The notes: generated by a model not told the origin, from the letters alone. Shown: positions 1 to 9,764, numbered from the stretch's first letter. The stretch: DNA of 64,000 nt from Paenibacillus algicola (GCF_005577435.1 NZ_CP040396.1:4171001-4235000), one strand, 5' to 3'. Made by a program: numbers and translations.

Positions 1-2
1 CC

Positions 3-353
3 CCGCTGGAGGTCGCGTTCATTCAGCTGCTGCACTGTATCACCTTCGGGGGATACTTCTATGTCGGCACCCAGCTGACGATGCTGTTCGTGCCCCGGCC
101 ATTCCGCGCGACAGGACAAGCGCTGTACACCCTGTCCTGGAGCGGGATTTCCGGCGTCATTGGCGGCATTGCCGGCGGCTGGATCTTTCAAAGCTTCGGC
201 GCCCAGACCATGTACCGCACGGGCATGATGCTTGCCCTGATCGGCGCCCTCGGCTTTGCATGGATGTGGTTCCTGCTTCGCACCCAGGGCTACCGGCCGC
301 AGATGGTGGAGTCGTGGGACGCCGAGGAGGACGATGAGGAGGACCGGCGATAG
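3..353 (+). CDS. MFS transporter, C-terminal part (truncated by window start)
   Basis: The reading frame is open from base 3 and ends at a TAG at 351-353, so only about the last 116 residues are present. They contain two to three hydrophobic segments with glycine-rich stretches (GISGVIGGIAGGW) and an RPFRATGQAL loop. This resembles the C-terminal half of the 3-phenylpropionate/nucleoside-type (HcaT-like) major facilitator family. The tail is acidic (DAEEDDEEDRR) and probably cytoplasmic. The substrate cannot be told from this fragment. A strong hairpin follows the stop codon. Confidence 0.75.
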   Translation, partial: PLEVAFIQLLHCITFGGYFYVGTQLTMLFVPRPFRATGQALYTLSWSGISGVIGGIAGGWIFQSFGAQTMYRTGMMLALIGALGFAWMWFLLRTQGYRPQMVESWDAEEDDEEDRR

Positions 354-371
354 CCGCTCTTTGGATAGCTT

Positions 372-417
372 ATGAAGAAAAGGCCCCCTGCCTGAGCAGC
401 CGGGGCCTTTTCTTCAT
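372..417. terminator. Bidirectional intrinsic terminator
   Basis: A long inverted repeat, ATGAAGAAAAGGCCCC against GGGGCCTTTTCTTCAT, lies between the MFS fragment on the plus strand and the convergent glutaminyl-tRNA synthetase gene on the minus strand. A-rich and T-rich flanks let it serve both. Confidence 0.8.
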
Positions 418-491
418 GAATTGATGCACCTCACCATAGCTGTTTCCTGTTCCCAATGCCCGGATGCTCAAGCCTTTGCCTGCACGGCAGC

Positions 492-2228
492 TTAGGCCTT
501 GGGCAGCTGGAAGGAGCTTTTGAGGGAAACGACCCGGTTAAAGACCGGCTGACCGGGCTTCGAGTACCGGGAGTCCACGTTAAAGTACCCATGGCGGAAG
601 AACTGGAACTTGTCCTGTGGGCGGGCTTCCTTCATCTCCGGCTCTACAAAGCCATGCACAATCTCCAATGAGTTGGGATTAATGTGGTCCAGGAAGGACT
701 TCTCCGGAGAGGCCTCGGCCTGCATCCCCTCTTCGGCAGTGACGTCTCCCGCTACCTGCGGCTGCACCTCTGCCTCCGCCTCGGTCTCTTCCTCCAGGAT
801 CAAAGGCTCGTACAGGCGGAACTCCGCAGGAACCGCTTGAGAAGCCTCTACCCAGTGAATGGTGCCCTTCACCTTGCGTCCGGTAAAGCCGCTGCCGCTC
901 TTCGTTTCGGGATCGTAGGTGCAGTGCAGCTCAACCACCTTGCCGTTCTCGTCCTTGATCACCTCATTGCACTTGATGAAGTACGCATGCTTCAGACGCA
1001 CCTCGTTGCCCGGGAACAGCCGGAAATATTTGCTCGGCGGGTCCTCCATGAAATCCTCCTGCTCGATGTAGATTTCACGGGAAAAAGGAATCTGCCGCAC
1101 GCCCATCTCCGGGTTCTCCGTATTGTTCTCTGCATCCAGCCACTCCACCTGTCCTTCCGGATAGTTGGTAATGACCACCTTCAGCGGGTCCAATACAGCC
1201 ATCGTGCGCGGCGCCTTCAGCTTCAGATCCTCGCGGATGAAATGCTCCAGCATCTGGCGGTCCACCGTGCCATACGCCTTGGAAATGCCCGTCTCATATA
1301 CAAAGCTGCGGATCGCTTCCGGGGTAAAGCCCAGGCGACGCATTCCTGAAATGGTCGGCATGCGCGGATCATCCCAGCCGTCTACAATGTTCTCATCCAC
1401 CAGCAGCTTCAGCTTCCGCTTGCTCGTGACCGTCTGCTGCAGATTCAAGCGCCCGAACTCATATTGATGCGGTGCCGCTTCCATCTCGCATTCGGCAACG
1501 ACCCAGTCATAGAAGGGGCGCTGATCCTCAAACTCCAGGGAGCAAAGGGAATGCGTGATGCCTTCAATAGCGTCCTCCAGCGGATGGGCAAAGGCATACA
1601 TCGGATAGATGCACCACGTATCGCCGGTGTTATGGTGATGCGCATGGGCAATTCGGTAAATGACGGGATCGCGCAGATTAATGTTCGGGGAGGACATGTC
1701 GATTTTGGCGCGGAGCACCTTTTCCCCGTTACCGAATTCGCCGGCTCGCATGTCACTGAACAAATCCAGATTCTCCTCGACACTGCGATTGCGGTATGGG
1801 CTGTTCTGACCCGGCTCAGTCAGCGTACCCCGGCTCATGCGGATTTCGTCGGCACTCTGATCATCCACGTAGGCCTTGCCTTTTTGAATCAGAATGACGG
1901 CGCGCTTGTACATTTCCTCGAAATAATCCGATGCAAAACGCAGCTCCTCCCACTCATAGCCCAGCCACTTCACATCTTCCTTGATGGAGTTAACATACTC
2001 CGTATCTTCCTTCAGCGGGTTCGTATCGTCCAGGCGCAGGTGGGTTCTTCCTCCGAACTCGTCCGCCAGCGCGAAATTAATCCAGATGGCCTTGGCATGG
2101 CCGATATGAAGGTAGCCGTTCGGCTCCGGCGGAAAACGGGTGACCACGTGCTTGACCTTTCCGGATTTGAGATCTTCAGCAATAATATTTTTAATGAAAT
2201 TGGAGGGTGTTGCCGGATGGTTCTCCAC
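492..2228 (-). CDS. glnS: Glutaminyl-tRNA synthetase
   Basis: Class I aminoacyl-tRNA synthetase that charges tRNA-Gln directly with glutamine. The class I HIGH motif sits in [15 protein letters not shown] near residue 40, and the KMSKS-type loop appears as VTSKRKL, as in bacterial GlnRS. The anticodon-binding beta-barrel half follows and carries an acidic, alanine/glutamate-rich insertion ([12 protein letters not shown]) before the C-terminal sheet. Length (about 578 residues) fits the family. The GTG at 2226-2228 is preferred because an AAAGG sequence lies nine bases upstream; a TTG three codons earlier would touch that site. Most Bacillota make Gln-tRNA by the GatCAB amidotransferase route, so a GlnRS here is notable and suggests gene transfer (inference). 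A sigma-A promoter is visible upstream. Confidence 0.95.
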   Translation of the reverse strand: MENHPATPSNFIKNIIAEDLKSGKVKHVVTRFPPEPNGYLHIGHAKAIWINFALADEFGGRTHLRLDDTNPLKEDTEYVNSIKEDVKWLGYEWEELRFASDYFEEMYKRAVILIQKGKAYVDDQSADEIRMSRGTLTEPGQNSPYRNRSVEENLDLFSDMRAGEFGNGEKVLRAKIDMSSPNINLRDPVIYRIAHAHHHNTGDTWCIYPMYAFAHPLEDAIEGITHSLCSLEFEDQRPFYDWVVAECEMEAAPHQYEFGRLNLQQTVTSKRKLKLLVDENIVDGWDDPRMPTISGMRRLGFTPEAIRSFVYETGISKAYGTVDRQMLEHFIREDLKLKAPRTMAVLDPLKVVITNYPEGQVEWLDAENNTENPEMGVRQIPFSREIYIEQEDFMEDPPSKYFRLFPGNEVRLKHAYFIKCNEVIKDENGKVVELHCTYDPETKSGSGFTGRKVKGTIHWVEASQAVPAEFRLYEPLILEEETEAEAEVQPQVAGDVTAEEGMQAEASPEKSFLDHINPNSLEIVHGFVEPEMKEARPQDKFQFFRHGYFNVDSRYSKPGQPVFNRVVSLKSSFQLPKA

Positions 2229-2333
2229 GTTAATCAACCTTTCATCCTGTAAATTCTCTCTCTGGCAAACCTGAATCTGAATGGCGGCGCCGAAAAAGCG
2301 GGCTCTATATCCTGTATAAGCCTGTTTCTCTTA

Positions 2334-2362
2334 AATATACCTGCTTGAGCTGTATTGTTCAA
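2334..2362 (-). promoter_or_regulatory. Sigma-A promoter for glnS
   Basis: On the minus strand TTGAAC (2357-2362) and TATATT (2334-2339) are separated by exactly 17 bases, about 105 bases before the glnS start. No T-box anticodon or specifier structure was recognised in the leader. Confidence 0.65.
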
Positions 2363-2512
2363 GGAAACCCAAGGGCGATCTGCCCGTGGCGGCTGAGGAT
2401 CTAAGCTTTGACGAATTCCTTTTCATTAGGGTAGCATGGAAGAAACTAGTTAAAAAATAGCTCCGTCGCCATGACCAGAGCTCATTTCATTTGCGGTAAA
2501 GGAGTCTTGTTC

Positions 2513-3061
2513 ATGTTTACCTATCCATTAGATGATCATGTTGAGCTGCGTCCGCTCGCACCTGAGCAGGCGAGAGCGCTGTATGAGCTGATTGATGACT
2601 GCAGGGACTGGCTGCGCCAATGGCTTCCCTGGGTAGACTCAGTCAAAGAGGTGTCTGACAGCACGAATTTCATCAAAGGCGCGCTGGCCCAGGGCGCCGA
2701 GAACGGCGGCCTCACTGCCGGCATCTGGGTGCGGGAGGAGCTCGCCGGTATCATTTCCTACCACGAGATCGACTGGAACAACCGCTCGGTCGGCATCGGC
2801 TACTGGCTGGGCAAGCCATATCAGGGACAAGGCCTGATGAGTACAGCCTGCCGGGTATTCACTGACCATGCGCTCATGCGCATGGGGCTGAATCGGGTGG
2901 AGATTCGCTGTGCCACGGCCAACCGCCGCAGCCGCGCGATCCCGGAGCGGCTGGGGTACGTGCTGGAAGGCATTGTCCGCGAAGCCGAGAAGCTGCCGCA
3001 GGGCTATGTCAATCATGCCGTGTATGGCATGATCCGCAGTGACTGGCTGCGGCTGCGCTGA
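2513..3061 (+). CDS. GNAT acetyltransferase, RimL-like
   Basis: A 182-residue GCN5-related N-acetyltransferase of the ribosomal-protein-alanine/serine acetyltransferase type. The acetyl-CoA pyrophosphate loop is seen in GYWLGKPYQGQGLM, and the C-terminal family pattern in NRVEIRCATANRRSRAIPERLGY. The start ATG at 2513 has AAAGGAG eight bases upstream; an in-frame ATG 14 codons earlier has no ribosome binding site. The gene is transcribed alone. The acceptor substrate is unknown. Confidence 0.9.
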   Translation: MFTYPLDDHVELRPLAPEQARALYELIDDCRDWLRQWLPWVDSVKEVSDSTNFIKGALAQGAENGGLTAGIWVREELAGIISYHEIDWNNRSVGIGYWLGKPYQGQGLMSTACRVFTDHALMRMGLNRVEIRCATANRRSRAIPERLGYVLEGIVREAEKLPQGYVNHAVYGMIRSDWLRLR

Positions 3062-3130
3062 CGCCGTGCCCTGTCAGCAGCCAGGGCGGCGATGATTGCG
3101 GCCTGAGGTATTTCCGCCGCAGCCTGCAGC

Positions 3131-3198
3131 AAGGGGCGCCAGGTGCGTGATGACTCGGCTGTAATCGCCGGGAATCAACGCCACTGGCGCCCCTTTTT
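3131..3198 (+). terminator. Intrinsic terminator after the GNAT gene
   Basis: AAGGGGCGCCAG pairs with CTGGCGCCCCTT across a loop of about 40 bases and is followed by a run of T. It lies between convergent genes. Confidence 0.6.
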
Positions 3199-3263
3199 AT
3201 GCGTAGTGCTCCCTGTATATTGGAAGCGCTCGGGTCTGATCCGCGAGGATCAGATCCTGCGCT

Positions 3264-3926
3264 TTACTCCGTCTGCTCTTGACTCGCCAGCTTCCCCAGC
3301 AGCTTCTGCAGTTGCACCCGCACGACCTCTGACAGTCGATCCAGCGCCAGGATGCGCTCTAGCACCTCCGCCCGCCGCTCCTGGCCTGCCATGGCGTACA
3401 GCACCTCCCGCACAGAGATGCGGTCCGGTTGAGCCTGCACCGGTATCAGCTCGTCTCCTGCCGATACGCTTCCCTCCTGCAGCACCCGCAGATAGAAGCC
3501 GCTGTAGCCGGTCGCAAGCACCTGCGCTGGCAGCTCCTTGATCCCGTGCTTCTGGGACAGCTTAAAGCATGGGTACCGGGGCTGGCTGACCTCCACCACG
3601 GCTTCTCCGACACGGTACACATCCCCGATGTACACCTCATCCTCCAGCAGCCCGGTTACCGTAAAGTTCTCTCCGAATGCAGCCGGCCCCATCGTCTTGC
3701 CGAGGACGCTCTCCCAGTAGGCATAATGCTCCAATGGATAGACACACACCGCTTTATCCGGGCCTCCGTGATGAACACGGTCGGCCTGGCCGTCTCCCTC
3801 CAGCTGCTCTTGTCCCAGATACAGTGGACCAGGCACCGGCTGCTTGTAAATACCGGTAAGGAGCGGCTTCCCGTTGTACTCAACCTCTACCGGCCTGCCT
3901 GCATTCAGCGCTTGAATGACTGCCAT
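3264..3926 (-). CDS. MOSC domain protein, YiiM-like
   Basis: A 220-residue protein with a MOSC (molybdenum cofactor sulfurase C-terminal) domain and a C-terminal helical 3-alpha region, as in E. coli YiiM. Family features are VHHGGPDKAV, GENFTVTGL and a conserved cysteine in QPRYPCFKLSQKHG that is expected to contact molybdenum cofactor. YiiM-type proteins reduce N-hydroxylated compounds (family knowledge). Start chosen at the ATG at 3926, which has AAAGGAG about ten bases upstream. It begins inside the 3' end of the upstream chemotaxis receptor gene, with a 47-base overlap, so the two are probably co-transcribed and translationally coupled. A second Moco protein is encoded at 7.5-9.5 kb. Confidence 0.9.
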   Translation of the reverse strand: MAVIQALNAGRPVEVEYNGKPLLTGIYKQPVPGPLYLGQEQLEGDGQADRVHHGGPDKAVCVYPLEHYAYWESVLGKTMGPAAFGENFTVTGLLEDEVYIGDVYRVGEAVVEVSQPRYPCFKLSQKHGIKELPAQVLATGYSGFYLRVLQEGSVSAGDELIPVQAQPDRISVREVLYAMAGQERRAEVLERILALDRLSEVVRVQLQKLLGKLASQEQTE

Positions 3927-5445
3927 GTTGGTTGGTCTCCTTTCCCGTTTGCTCCTGAACAGCGGACATTTCACTGCCCTCCGCCAAGCTCTGCAGCCGG
4001 GTAATCATGGATTCCAGCTCGCCGAACGCACCGGCAATGCTGGCCGTCGAAGCGGTCTGTCCTTCAAATCCGGCAGAGAGCTGCTGCAGGGAAGCACTGG
4101 TCTGCTCGATCACTGTAGAGATGGCATCAATATCTCCCAGGCTCGCCTGCGTGTTCTCCTCCAGCTTCTTGAGCATGCTCTCGATTTCAAGCGATTTGGA
4201 GGAGACCATACGGGCATCTTCCAGAATGCTGCTAAAAAAGGACGTCGTCCCCTGCGCAATGCTCTGTACCTGGGCTGCCGTTTCAATGCCCCGGCCGACC
4301 TTGTCCGAGACAACACTCGTCTGCTGCTCAATCCGGGTCAGCACCTCGGCAATACGGAACATTTCCTGCTCCGCATCGCTGGAGAGCTTCCGGATCTCCT
4401 GGGCGATCACGTGAAAGCCCCGCCCGTGCTCGCCCGAGCGAGCCGCTTCAATTCCAGCATTGAGCGCGAGAATGCTCGTATTCTTGACGATCGCTTTAAT
4501 GCTCTCCAACACGAGATGAATCTGCTCGCTGTATTCCCGCAGCGCGGACATCTCAGAGTGGGTTTCCCCCATAATATCGTCAATGCGGTGCATATTATGC
4601 TGCAGCTTCTCCAGCTGCTTCCCGCCTTCCTCCGTTGCAGTCACGGAGGCATCGGAAAGCTGCCGCATGGCTGCTGTCTCTGTGGAGATCGCTCCCAGGA
4701 AGGTTCCAGCCTGCTGCATGCTGCCATTGACCGACGACAGGCTTTCGGCCTGCACGGCCGCACCCTTCGTAATTTCGCCCAATCCCTCAGACAGCTGGAC
4801 GCCAATGCTCTCATTGCGGTCTACATCAACCTTCAGGCTCTGCCCGAACGCCTCCAGTCCAAGAACAGACTCCCGCACCATGTCCAGCACGGCATCCGAT
4901 TTTCTCTTCTCCACGACGACGTCGGATAGCAGGCGCCGTCCCATCAGGCAGACGGTCACGGCAATCGCGTTCACCATGATCAGCACAATCACATCAATCG
5001 CCGCGTCCAGCAGCGGAACCTCCGACAGCTTCGGATTCAAGAGCAGCTGGCCGACAAGTATGATCAAAGAATATGCCGCTGCCAGCAGGCTCAGCCGTTG
5101 GTTCAGATAAATCAGCGACAGGGCCACATAGATATACACAATATTACCTGAAGAAGCTGAGGGCACGAACGTAATCAGCGTACAGCCGAGGGTAAAGCAA
5201 ATGCTGACCAGAAGATATTTCCCTTGAGGCCGAGTGCCATACATGCGCTGGGCCAGCACGAGCAGCGGGGCGAAGATGGCCAGCGCGATCGTTAATGCTG
5301 TAGCCTCTGACAGCGATACCATATGAACCCCGTAGAACAGCCAGAAAATAAAGGGACAGACCGCGATCAAAATTAAAATAGTCCGGTACAAAAGCTTGGA
5401 TGCCAGCATTTCATAATCTGTGATATGCGAACGCTCGGATGTCAT
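3880..5445 (-). CDS. Methyl-accepting chemotaxis protein with multi-TM sensor
   Basis: A 521-residue receptor. The first half has about six hydrophobic segments (roughly residues 20-185) and no periplasmic sensor domain or obvious HAMP. The second half is the coiled-coil signalling domain, with the tip motif NAGIEAARSGEHGRGF that contacts CheA and CheW, here with Gly instead of the usual Ala in NAAIEAA. It should sense a membrane-linked or intracellular cue. The ATG at 5445 has AAGGAG at good spacing; an upstream in-frame ATG does not. Its 3' end overlaps the MOSC gene. Confidence 0.93.
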   Translation of the reverse strand: MTSERSHITDYEMLASKLLYRTILILIAVCPFIFWLFYGVHMVSLSEATALTIALAIFAPLLVLAQRMYGTRPQGKYLLVSICFTLGCTLITFVPSASSGNIVYIYVALSLIYLNQRLSLLAAAYSLIILVGQLLLNPKLSEVPLLDAAIDVIVLIMVNAIAVTVCLMGRRLLSDVVVEKRKSDAVLDMVRESVLGLEAFGQSLKVDVDRNESIGVQLSEGLGEITKGAAVQAESLSSVNGSMQQAGTFLGAISTETAAMRQLSDASVTATEEGGKQLEKLQHNMHRIDDIMGETHSEMSALREYSEQIHLVLESIKAIVKNTSILALNAGIEAARSGEHGRGFHVIAQEIRKLSSDAEQEMFRIAEVLTRIEQQTSVVSDKVGRGIETAAQVQSIAQGTTSFFSSILEDARMVSSKSLEIESMLKKLEENTQASLGDIDAISTVIEQTSASLQQLSAGFEGQTASTASIAGAFGELESMITRLQSLAEGSEMSAVQEQTGKETNQHGSHSSAECRQAGRG

Positions 5446-5564
5446 AAACAGCTCCTTGATGTTGATGTTCAAATCATTCCGCCCCAATCCATGAATAGGT
5501 TATAAGCAATTATAGATTATCATCGTCAATCTTTCATTTTCTTTTAAGAGGAAACCATAAAAAA

Positions 5565-5589
5565 ACAGCCCCGAGCTGATCAGGACTGT
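5565..5589 (-). terminator. Intrinsic terminator of the MFS-GNAT operon
   Basis: On the minus strand ACAGTCCTGA pairs with TCGGGGCTGT (two G-U pairs) and is followed by seven T, directly after the GNAT stop codon. Confidence 0.75.
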
Positions 5590-5598
5590 CCCGCCGCC

Positions 5599-6096
5599 TC
5601 ATAAGAAGCAGGCCATCAGTATATCATCCACGTATTGACCTTTGACATGGTATTCACGGACAAGGCGTCCTTCCTCCCGAAAGCCGCAGGTCCGGTAAAA
5701 GGCAGCCGCAGCTTCATTGCTGGACAGCACGCGCAGGCGCAGCTTCAGCTTGCCTTCCCGCCGGGCAAAGGCCTTGAAGGCTGTCATCAGCCTCACGCCG
5801 ATGCCCCGGCGGCGATACTGACGGTCCACGGCAATCCAAAGCTCATATACATGCTGGCTGCTATCCAGCTCCGTAGGCGCTTTGAAGCCCAGGTATCCGG
5901 CCAGGGTGCCATCCCCCGTCTCCGCCACCAGCTGCTGCCCGGGGGGACAGTGAAGCAGATACTGCTCCCGGGATTCCCAGACCAACGGCTGCGGCGCTGT
6001 CCGGTGATCCCACACCTGATGATCCAGCTCCATCAGCCGGCCGGCATCCTTCAAGGCAGAGAAGCGGATCATGAGCGTATCCAGATCCGTATTCAT
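5599..6096 (-). CDS. GNAT acetyltransferase
   Basis: A 165-residue acetyltransferase. The acetyl-CoA binding signature is IAVDRQYRRRGIGVRLM, and the C-terminal half has LRVLSSNEAAAAFYRTCGF, typical of GNAT motif B. The gene starts six bases after the stop codon of the MFS gene, so the two form an operon. It might modify the compound exported by the MFS protein, but this is only inferred from position. GGGGGGAG precedes the ATG. Confidence 0.9.
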   Translation of the reverse strand: MNTDLDTLMIRFSALKDAGRLMELDHQVWDHRTAPQPLVWESREQYLLHCPPGQQLVAETGDGTLAGYLGFKAPTELDSSQHVYELWIAVDRQYRRRGIGVRLMTAFKAFARREGKLKLRLRVLSSNEAAAAFYRTCGFREEGRLVREYHVKGQYVDDILMACFL

Positions 6097-6102
6097 CTTT
6101 CT

Positions 6103-7347
6103 TTACTCCCCCCTTACGGAAGATGTTTCTATGCCCGGCACCCGCCGCGCATGGATGACAAATGACAGGAAGGACAGCACCGCCATGGCGGCAGCCAGCC
6201 AGGCCACAGGCTTCAGCCCGCCTCCATCATAGAGGATTCCCATGGCATAGGGACCGAACACTCGGCCCGCCGAGCCCATCCCTCCAGCCACTCCGATGTA
6301 GAACGGGGCTGCTTTTCCCGCGCGTTCCGCAATAAATGACGGAATTGCCGGCGAGACCAGCATCTCGCCCAGTGTAGCCAGCACCATCGCGAGCACGAAG
6401 CCCGGATAGCTGCCGGTCAGCACGATTACCAGATACGACAGCAGGTAGAAGACCGCGCTGACCGACATCTGCGAGGTATCCCTTCGCGCAAAGCTTCGCT
6501 TGATCCAGCTCGTCAGCGGCTGTGCCGCAAAGATCAGAATTCCGTTCAGTGTCCATAAATAGCCGAAGGATGCCTTCGACATGCCCTCTGAAATGATATG
6601 CGGTGAAATGCCGGTATTCCAGATGGAATTGCCGAACCACATGAACAGGGAGCCCAGTCCGAGGAACAAATAAATCCGGGTGTTCCGCAGCAGGACCCAG
6701 GCGCCGCCACGGCTGCCTGGAGGAACGGCTCTCTTGAGCTTGGGGCGGCCTTCGGCTTCCTCTTGGAGAGTCGGCTCCTTCAGGTCGGTCCGGCTTAAAT
6801 AAGACAGGAAAAAGAAAGCGAATCCGGCCGATGTCAGCCCGTTCCCTACAAAGCTGACATCGTAAGAGATTTCAGCCAGGAAGCCGCTCAGCGCGGTTCC
6901 CACTGCAACTCCAATATTGTTCGCTACATAGACGACGTTGAACAATTCGCCGCGCCGGTCTGCAAAGCGGAAGCCGATGAACGCCTGGATGGCCGGCATC
7001 GACATGGCGCTGAATAAGCCGATCAGCAGCATAACAGGAAGCAGCATCGGCCAGTACCCGTCAATGAAAGGTAGAGAGAACAGGCCCATCGCATTGAGCA
7101 GGAGCGAGCCGACAATAAGCTTTTTTACGCCGATCCGGTGATACAGCGCACCGCCAAGCAGCTGCCCGGCGATCCCGCCCGCCGATTGCAGCAGAATGAC
7201 CAGGCCTGCATCCTGCATGCTGCGCCCCAGCTCATCGAACACATACATCGTCGTCAGCGGCCACATTAACGAGCCGCCGGCCGAGTTAACCAGACTTGCG
7301 GCCAGGAAGCCCTTGACTTCCTTCGGGTACGGATTTAAGAATCTCAT
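6103..7347 (-). CDS. MFS transporter, putative efflux
   Basis: A 414-residue major facilitator protein with about 12 hydrophobic segments. The central cytoplasmic loop (SRTDLKEPTLQEEAEGRPKL) separates two six-helix halves. The first half has GAALYHRIGVKKLIVG in place of the classical GxLaDrxGrk loop. It resembles multidrug exporters of the YitG/YttB kind, but the substrate is unknown. First gene of a two-gene operon with the downstream acetyltransferase. Confidence 0.88.
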   Translation of the reverse strand: MRFLNPYPKEVKGFLAASLVNSAGGSLMWPLTTMYVFDELGRSMQDAGLVILLQSAGGIAGQLLGGALYHRIGVKKLIVGSLLLNAMGLFSLPFIDGYWPMLLPVMLLIGLFSAMSMPAIQAFIGFRFADRRGELFNVVYVANNIGVAVGTALSGFLAEISYDVSFVGNGLTSAGFAFFFLSYLSRTDLKEPTLQEEAEGRPKLKRAVPPGSRGGAWVLLRNTRIYLFLGLGSLFMWFGNSIWNTGISPHIISEGMSKASFGYLWTLNGILIFAAQPLTSWIKRSFARRDTSQMSVSAVFYLLSYLVIVLTGSYPGFVLAMVLATLGEMLVSPAIPSFIAERAGKAAPFYIGVAGGMGSAGRVFGPYAMGILYDGGGLKPVAWLAAAMAVLSFLSFVIHARRVPGIETSSVRGE

Positions 7348-7461
7348 GAGAACAGCCTCTTTGATTTCATAATAGGTGTGATTATTGTGAATTCACTCCA
7401 GCAAGGCATAAATTCCACGAGAATCAGTATGTCGTACACAAGCTTTGGCGCGCAAGCACAC

Positions 7462-9525
7462 TCAGTGACGCTTTACATCGACAACAGTGGAGAAAAACAC
7501 CGCGCCCTCCCCTAAATCCGACAGCCGGTCAGGGGTGAGGGCATTGGCGCGCTGACGCCGGCCATTGCCGTCCCACCACAGCCCCTGGCTCACCACAGTG
7601 CCGGGAAGCATCTTGTCTGTCACCTTTGCCCGGGCCTCGTACACGCCGCGGTCATTATATACCGTCACTTCATCCCCGTCCTCAATGCCGCGCTCTGCAG
7701 CATCCTCCGGATGAATCTGCAGGAACGGCTCCTTCTCCAGCTTCTGGTGCTTCGGCACATTGGCGAAGGTCGAGTTCAGGAAATTATGGTTTGGCGGTGA
7801 GATGAACATTAGCGGATAGCGATTTCCTTTTCCCCTGCGGACGCCGTCATAGCCCTCTTTGAGCGGAATGTACGTGGGCAGGGGCGGGAGCCCGGCGGCT
7901 TCCAGCGCTGCGGAATAGAGCTCGATTTTGCCGGATGCTGTAGGCAGCTGTTCCAGAAAAGTCTCGTAAGGCGTCATATCCAGCTTCACGCGCCGGTGCT
8001 CCTTCAGGCCATCCCAGGTTACGCCGTTCAGATAAGGGTTGTGCGGATACTCCAGGCCCTTTGTGATCATGTCCTGTTCACTCTCATTAAAGGCAGGATC
8101 CTCAAAGCCCATCGCCCGGCCCAGGGCGGCGAAGAGCTCGACGTTGCTGCGGCTCTCTCCCACTTTGGGAATAACCGGCTCCTGAAGCTGAATATATTGG
8201 TGCCAGTATGAGCCGTATACGTCAGTGTTCTCAAAGGTAGAGGTCGCCGGCAGCACGATATCTGCGTATTTGGCTGTGTCCGTCATGAACAGATCATGCA
8301 CAACAGTGAACAGGTCCTCCCGGGCGAAGCCCGCCTTGACCCGTTCGGCATCCGGCGCTACGACCAGCGGATTGCTGCAGTACACGAACACCGCCTTCAC
8401 CGGCTTCTCCTCCATAGCCAGCGCCTCCCCAATCCGGTTCATGTTGATGACCCGGGCATCGGGATTCGGCCGCAGATCCGGACGCTCCAGCGCCTCGCTG
8501 TTCATGCTGCTGTAGCCGCCATTGGATTTGGACGCGCCGCCGCCCCGCTTCTGCCAGTGACCGGTCAAGGCGGGCAGACAGGCTACGCTCCGCACAGCCA
8601 TTCCGCCATTGTCATGGTGCTGCAGCCCGTTGCCGATATGAATATAGGCGGCCTCGGCCTGACCGTACAGGGTCGCCAGCTTCTCAATATCTGCCACCGG
8701 AATTCCGGTGATAGAAGATACATGCTGCGGCGTATACTGCTTCACATGCTCCCTCAGCTCCTGATGTCCCAGCGTATAGCGTTCCAGAAACGGCTCATTC
8801 ACCAGTCCATCCCGGAACAGGACATGCATCATGCCGGCGGCGAGCGCACTGTCTGTGCCGGGGTGCAGCGGAATGAACCAGTCGGCCCACTGCCCCGTCT
8901 GATTCTTGTGAACGTCAATGACGACGACCTTCGCTCCGTTCTTCCGAGCCTTCTCGGCCAATACGACCTGGTGCATGTTCGTGCTGACAATATTGCCGCC
9001 CCAGACCAGAATCACGTCCGCATTCACGGTCTCCTCCGGTACAGTCCCCCGATTGGCGCCCATGACGGAAATCCAGCCTGCATTGCCGGCCGCGTTACAG
9101 ATCGTCTGCTTCAGCCTGCTCGCACCCAGCGCATTAAAAAACCGGCGGTCCATGCCGTCCACACTGAGCACACCCATATTGCCGTAGAAGCTGTACGGCA
9201 GGATGCTCTCCGATCCGTATTCCTCAATCAGGCTGCGGTAGCGGCCTGTAATTTCCGTAATGGCTTCCTCCCAGGTGATCTCTTCAAAATTCCCCTCACC
9301 CTTGGCTCCAATCCGCCGCAGCGGATACAGCAGCCGCTCGGGATGATAAATCCGCTCGGCCATGTGGCGCACCTTATTGCAGATTGCTCCCTGGGTGATA
9401 GGGTGCTCCGGATCTCCGGTCACTTTTACAATTCTGCCTTCCTGCTTATGCAGCAGCAGCCCGCATGTATCCGGGCAGTCCAGCGGACATACCGCCGGGA
9501 AGACGCCTTCCTTCTCGTGAATCAT
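7462..9525 (-). CDS. Molybdopterin-dependent oxidoreductase (YyaE/YoaE-like)
   Basis: A 687-residue DMSO reductase-family enzyme. The N-terminal [4Fe-4S] ligands are C13, C17, C21 and C49 (C-x3-C-x3-C-x27-C). Molybdopterin-binding signatures include ILVWGGNIVSTNMH and YADIVLPATSTFENTDVYG, and a C-terminal dinucleotide-binding domain ends the protein. No Tat signal is visible, so the enzyme is cytoplasmic, like Bacillus YyaE/YoaE, whose substrates are unknown. No electron-transfer subunit is encoded next to it. An imperfect Rex-like half site lies upstream at 9646-9662. Confidence 0.92.
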   Translation of the reverse strand: MIHEKEGVFPAVCPLDCPDTCGLLLHKQEGRIVKVTGDPEHPITQGAICNKVRHMAERIYHPERLLYPLRRIGAKGEGNFEEITWEEAITEITGRYRSLIEEYGSESILPYSFYGNMGVLSVDGMDRRFFNALGASRLKQTICNAAGNAGWISVMGANRGTVPEETVNADVILVWGGNIVSTNMHQVVLAEKARKNGAKVVVIDVHKNQTGQWADWFIPLHPGTDSALAAGMMHVLFRDGLVNEPFLERYTLGHQELREHVKQYTPQHVSSITGIPVADIEKLATLYGQAEAAYIHIGNGLQHHDNGGMAVRSVACLPALTGHWQKRGGGASKSNGGYSSMNSEALERPDLRPNPDARVINMNRIGEALAMEEKPVKAVFVYCSNPLVVAPDAERVKAGFAREDLFTVVHDLFMTDTAKYADIVLPATSTFENTDVYGSYWHQYIQLQEPVIPKVGESRSNVELFAALGRAMGFEDPAFNESEQDMITKGLEYPHNPYLNGVTWDGLKEHRRVKLDMTPYETFLEQLPTASGKIELYSAALEAAGLPPLPTYIPLKEGYDGVRRGKGNRYPLMFISPPNHNFLNSTFANVPKHQKLEKEPFLQIHPEDAAERGIEDGDEVTVYNDRGVYEARAKVTDKMLPGTVVSQGLWWDGNGRRQRANALTPDRLSDLGEGAVFFSTVVDVKRH

Positions 9526-9645
9526 CTATGTCGTCATCCTCTCGTCTCGTACCCCGATGCCATCCTTGATATGACAATATTCTACCCCTTATCTTAGAAC
9601 GAAATCCGGGATGCCGTAAAGCGGGAAGAGCGCCCGAAATATTTT

Positions 9646-9662
9646 TTGACAAAATATTCACC
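9646..9662 (-). promoter_or_regulatory. Imperfect Rex/FNR-like half site upstream of the molybdoenzyme
   Basis: TTGACAAAATATTCACC (plus strand) shares AAAATATTCACC with the first Rex-type site in front of the NADH oxidase gene, but its left arm is degenerate. It is 120 bases before the oxidoreductase start. The rest of the 9526-9764 interval shows nothing else convincing. Confidence 0.3.
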
Positions 9663-9764
9663 CCCCTGTTTCATCCCTCGGTGCGCCGGGTAATTTGGTA
9701 TCAACAGCAAGAGGAGGAACCCAGACCCTTTCTCTCCTTGCCGTATCATGGACCACTCCCAAAA

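Noticed and set aside
684..1349. Plus-strand open frames inside glnS
   Set aside because: Antisense shadows of a well-conserved gene.
2240..2460. T-box leader before glnS
   Set aside because: No T-box sequence, specifier loop or antiterminator could be found.
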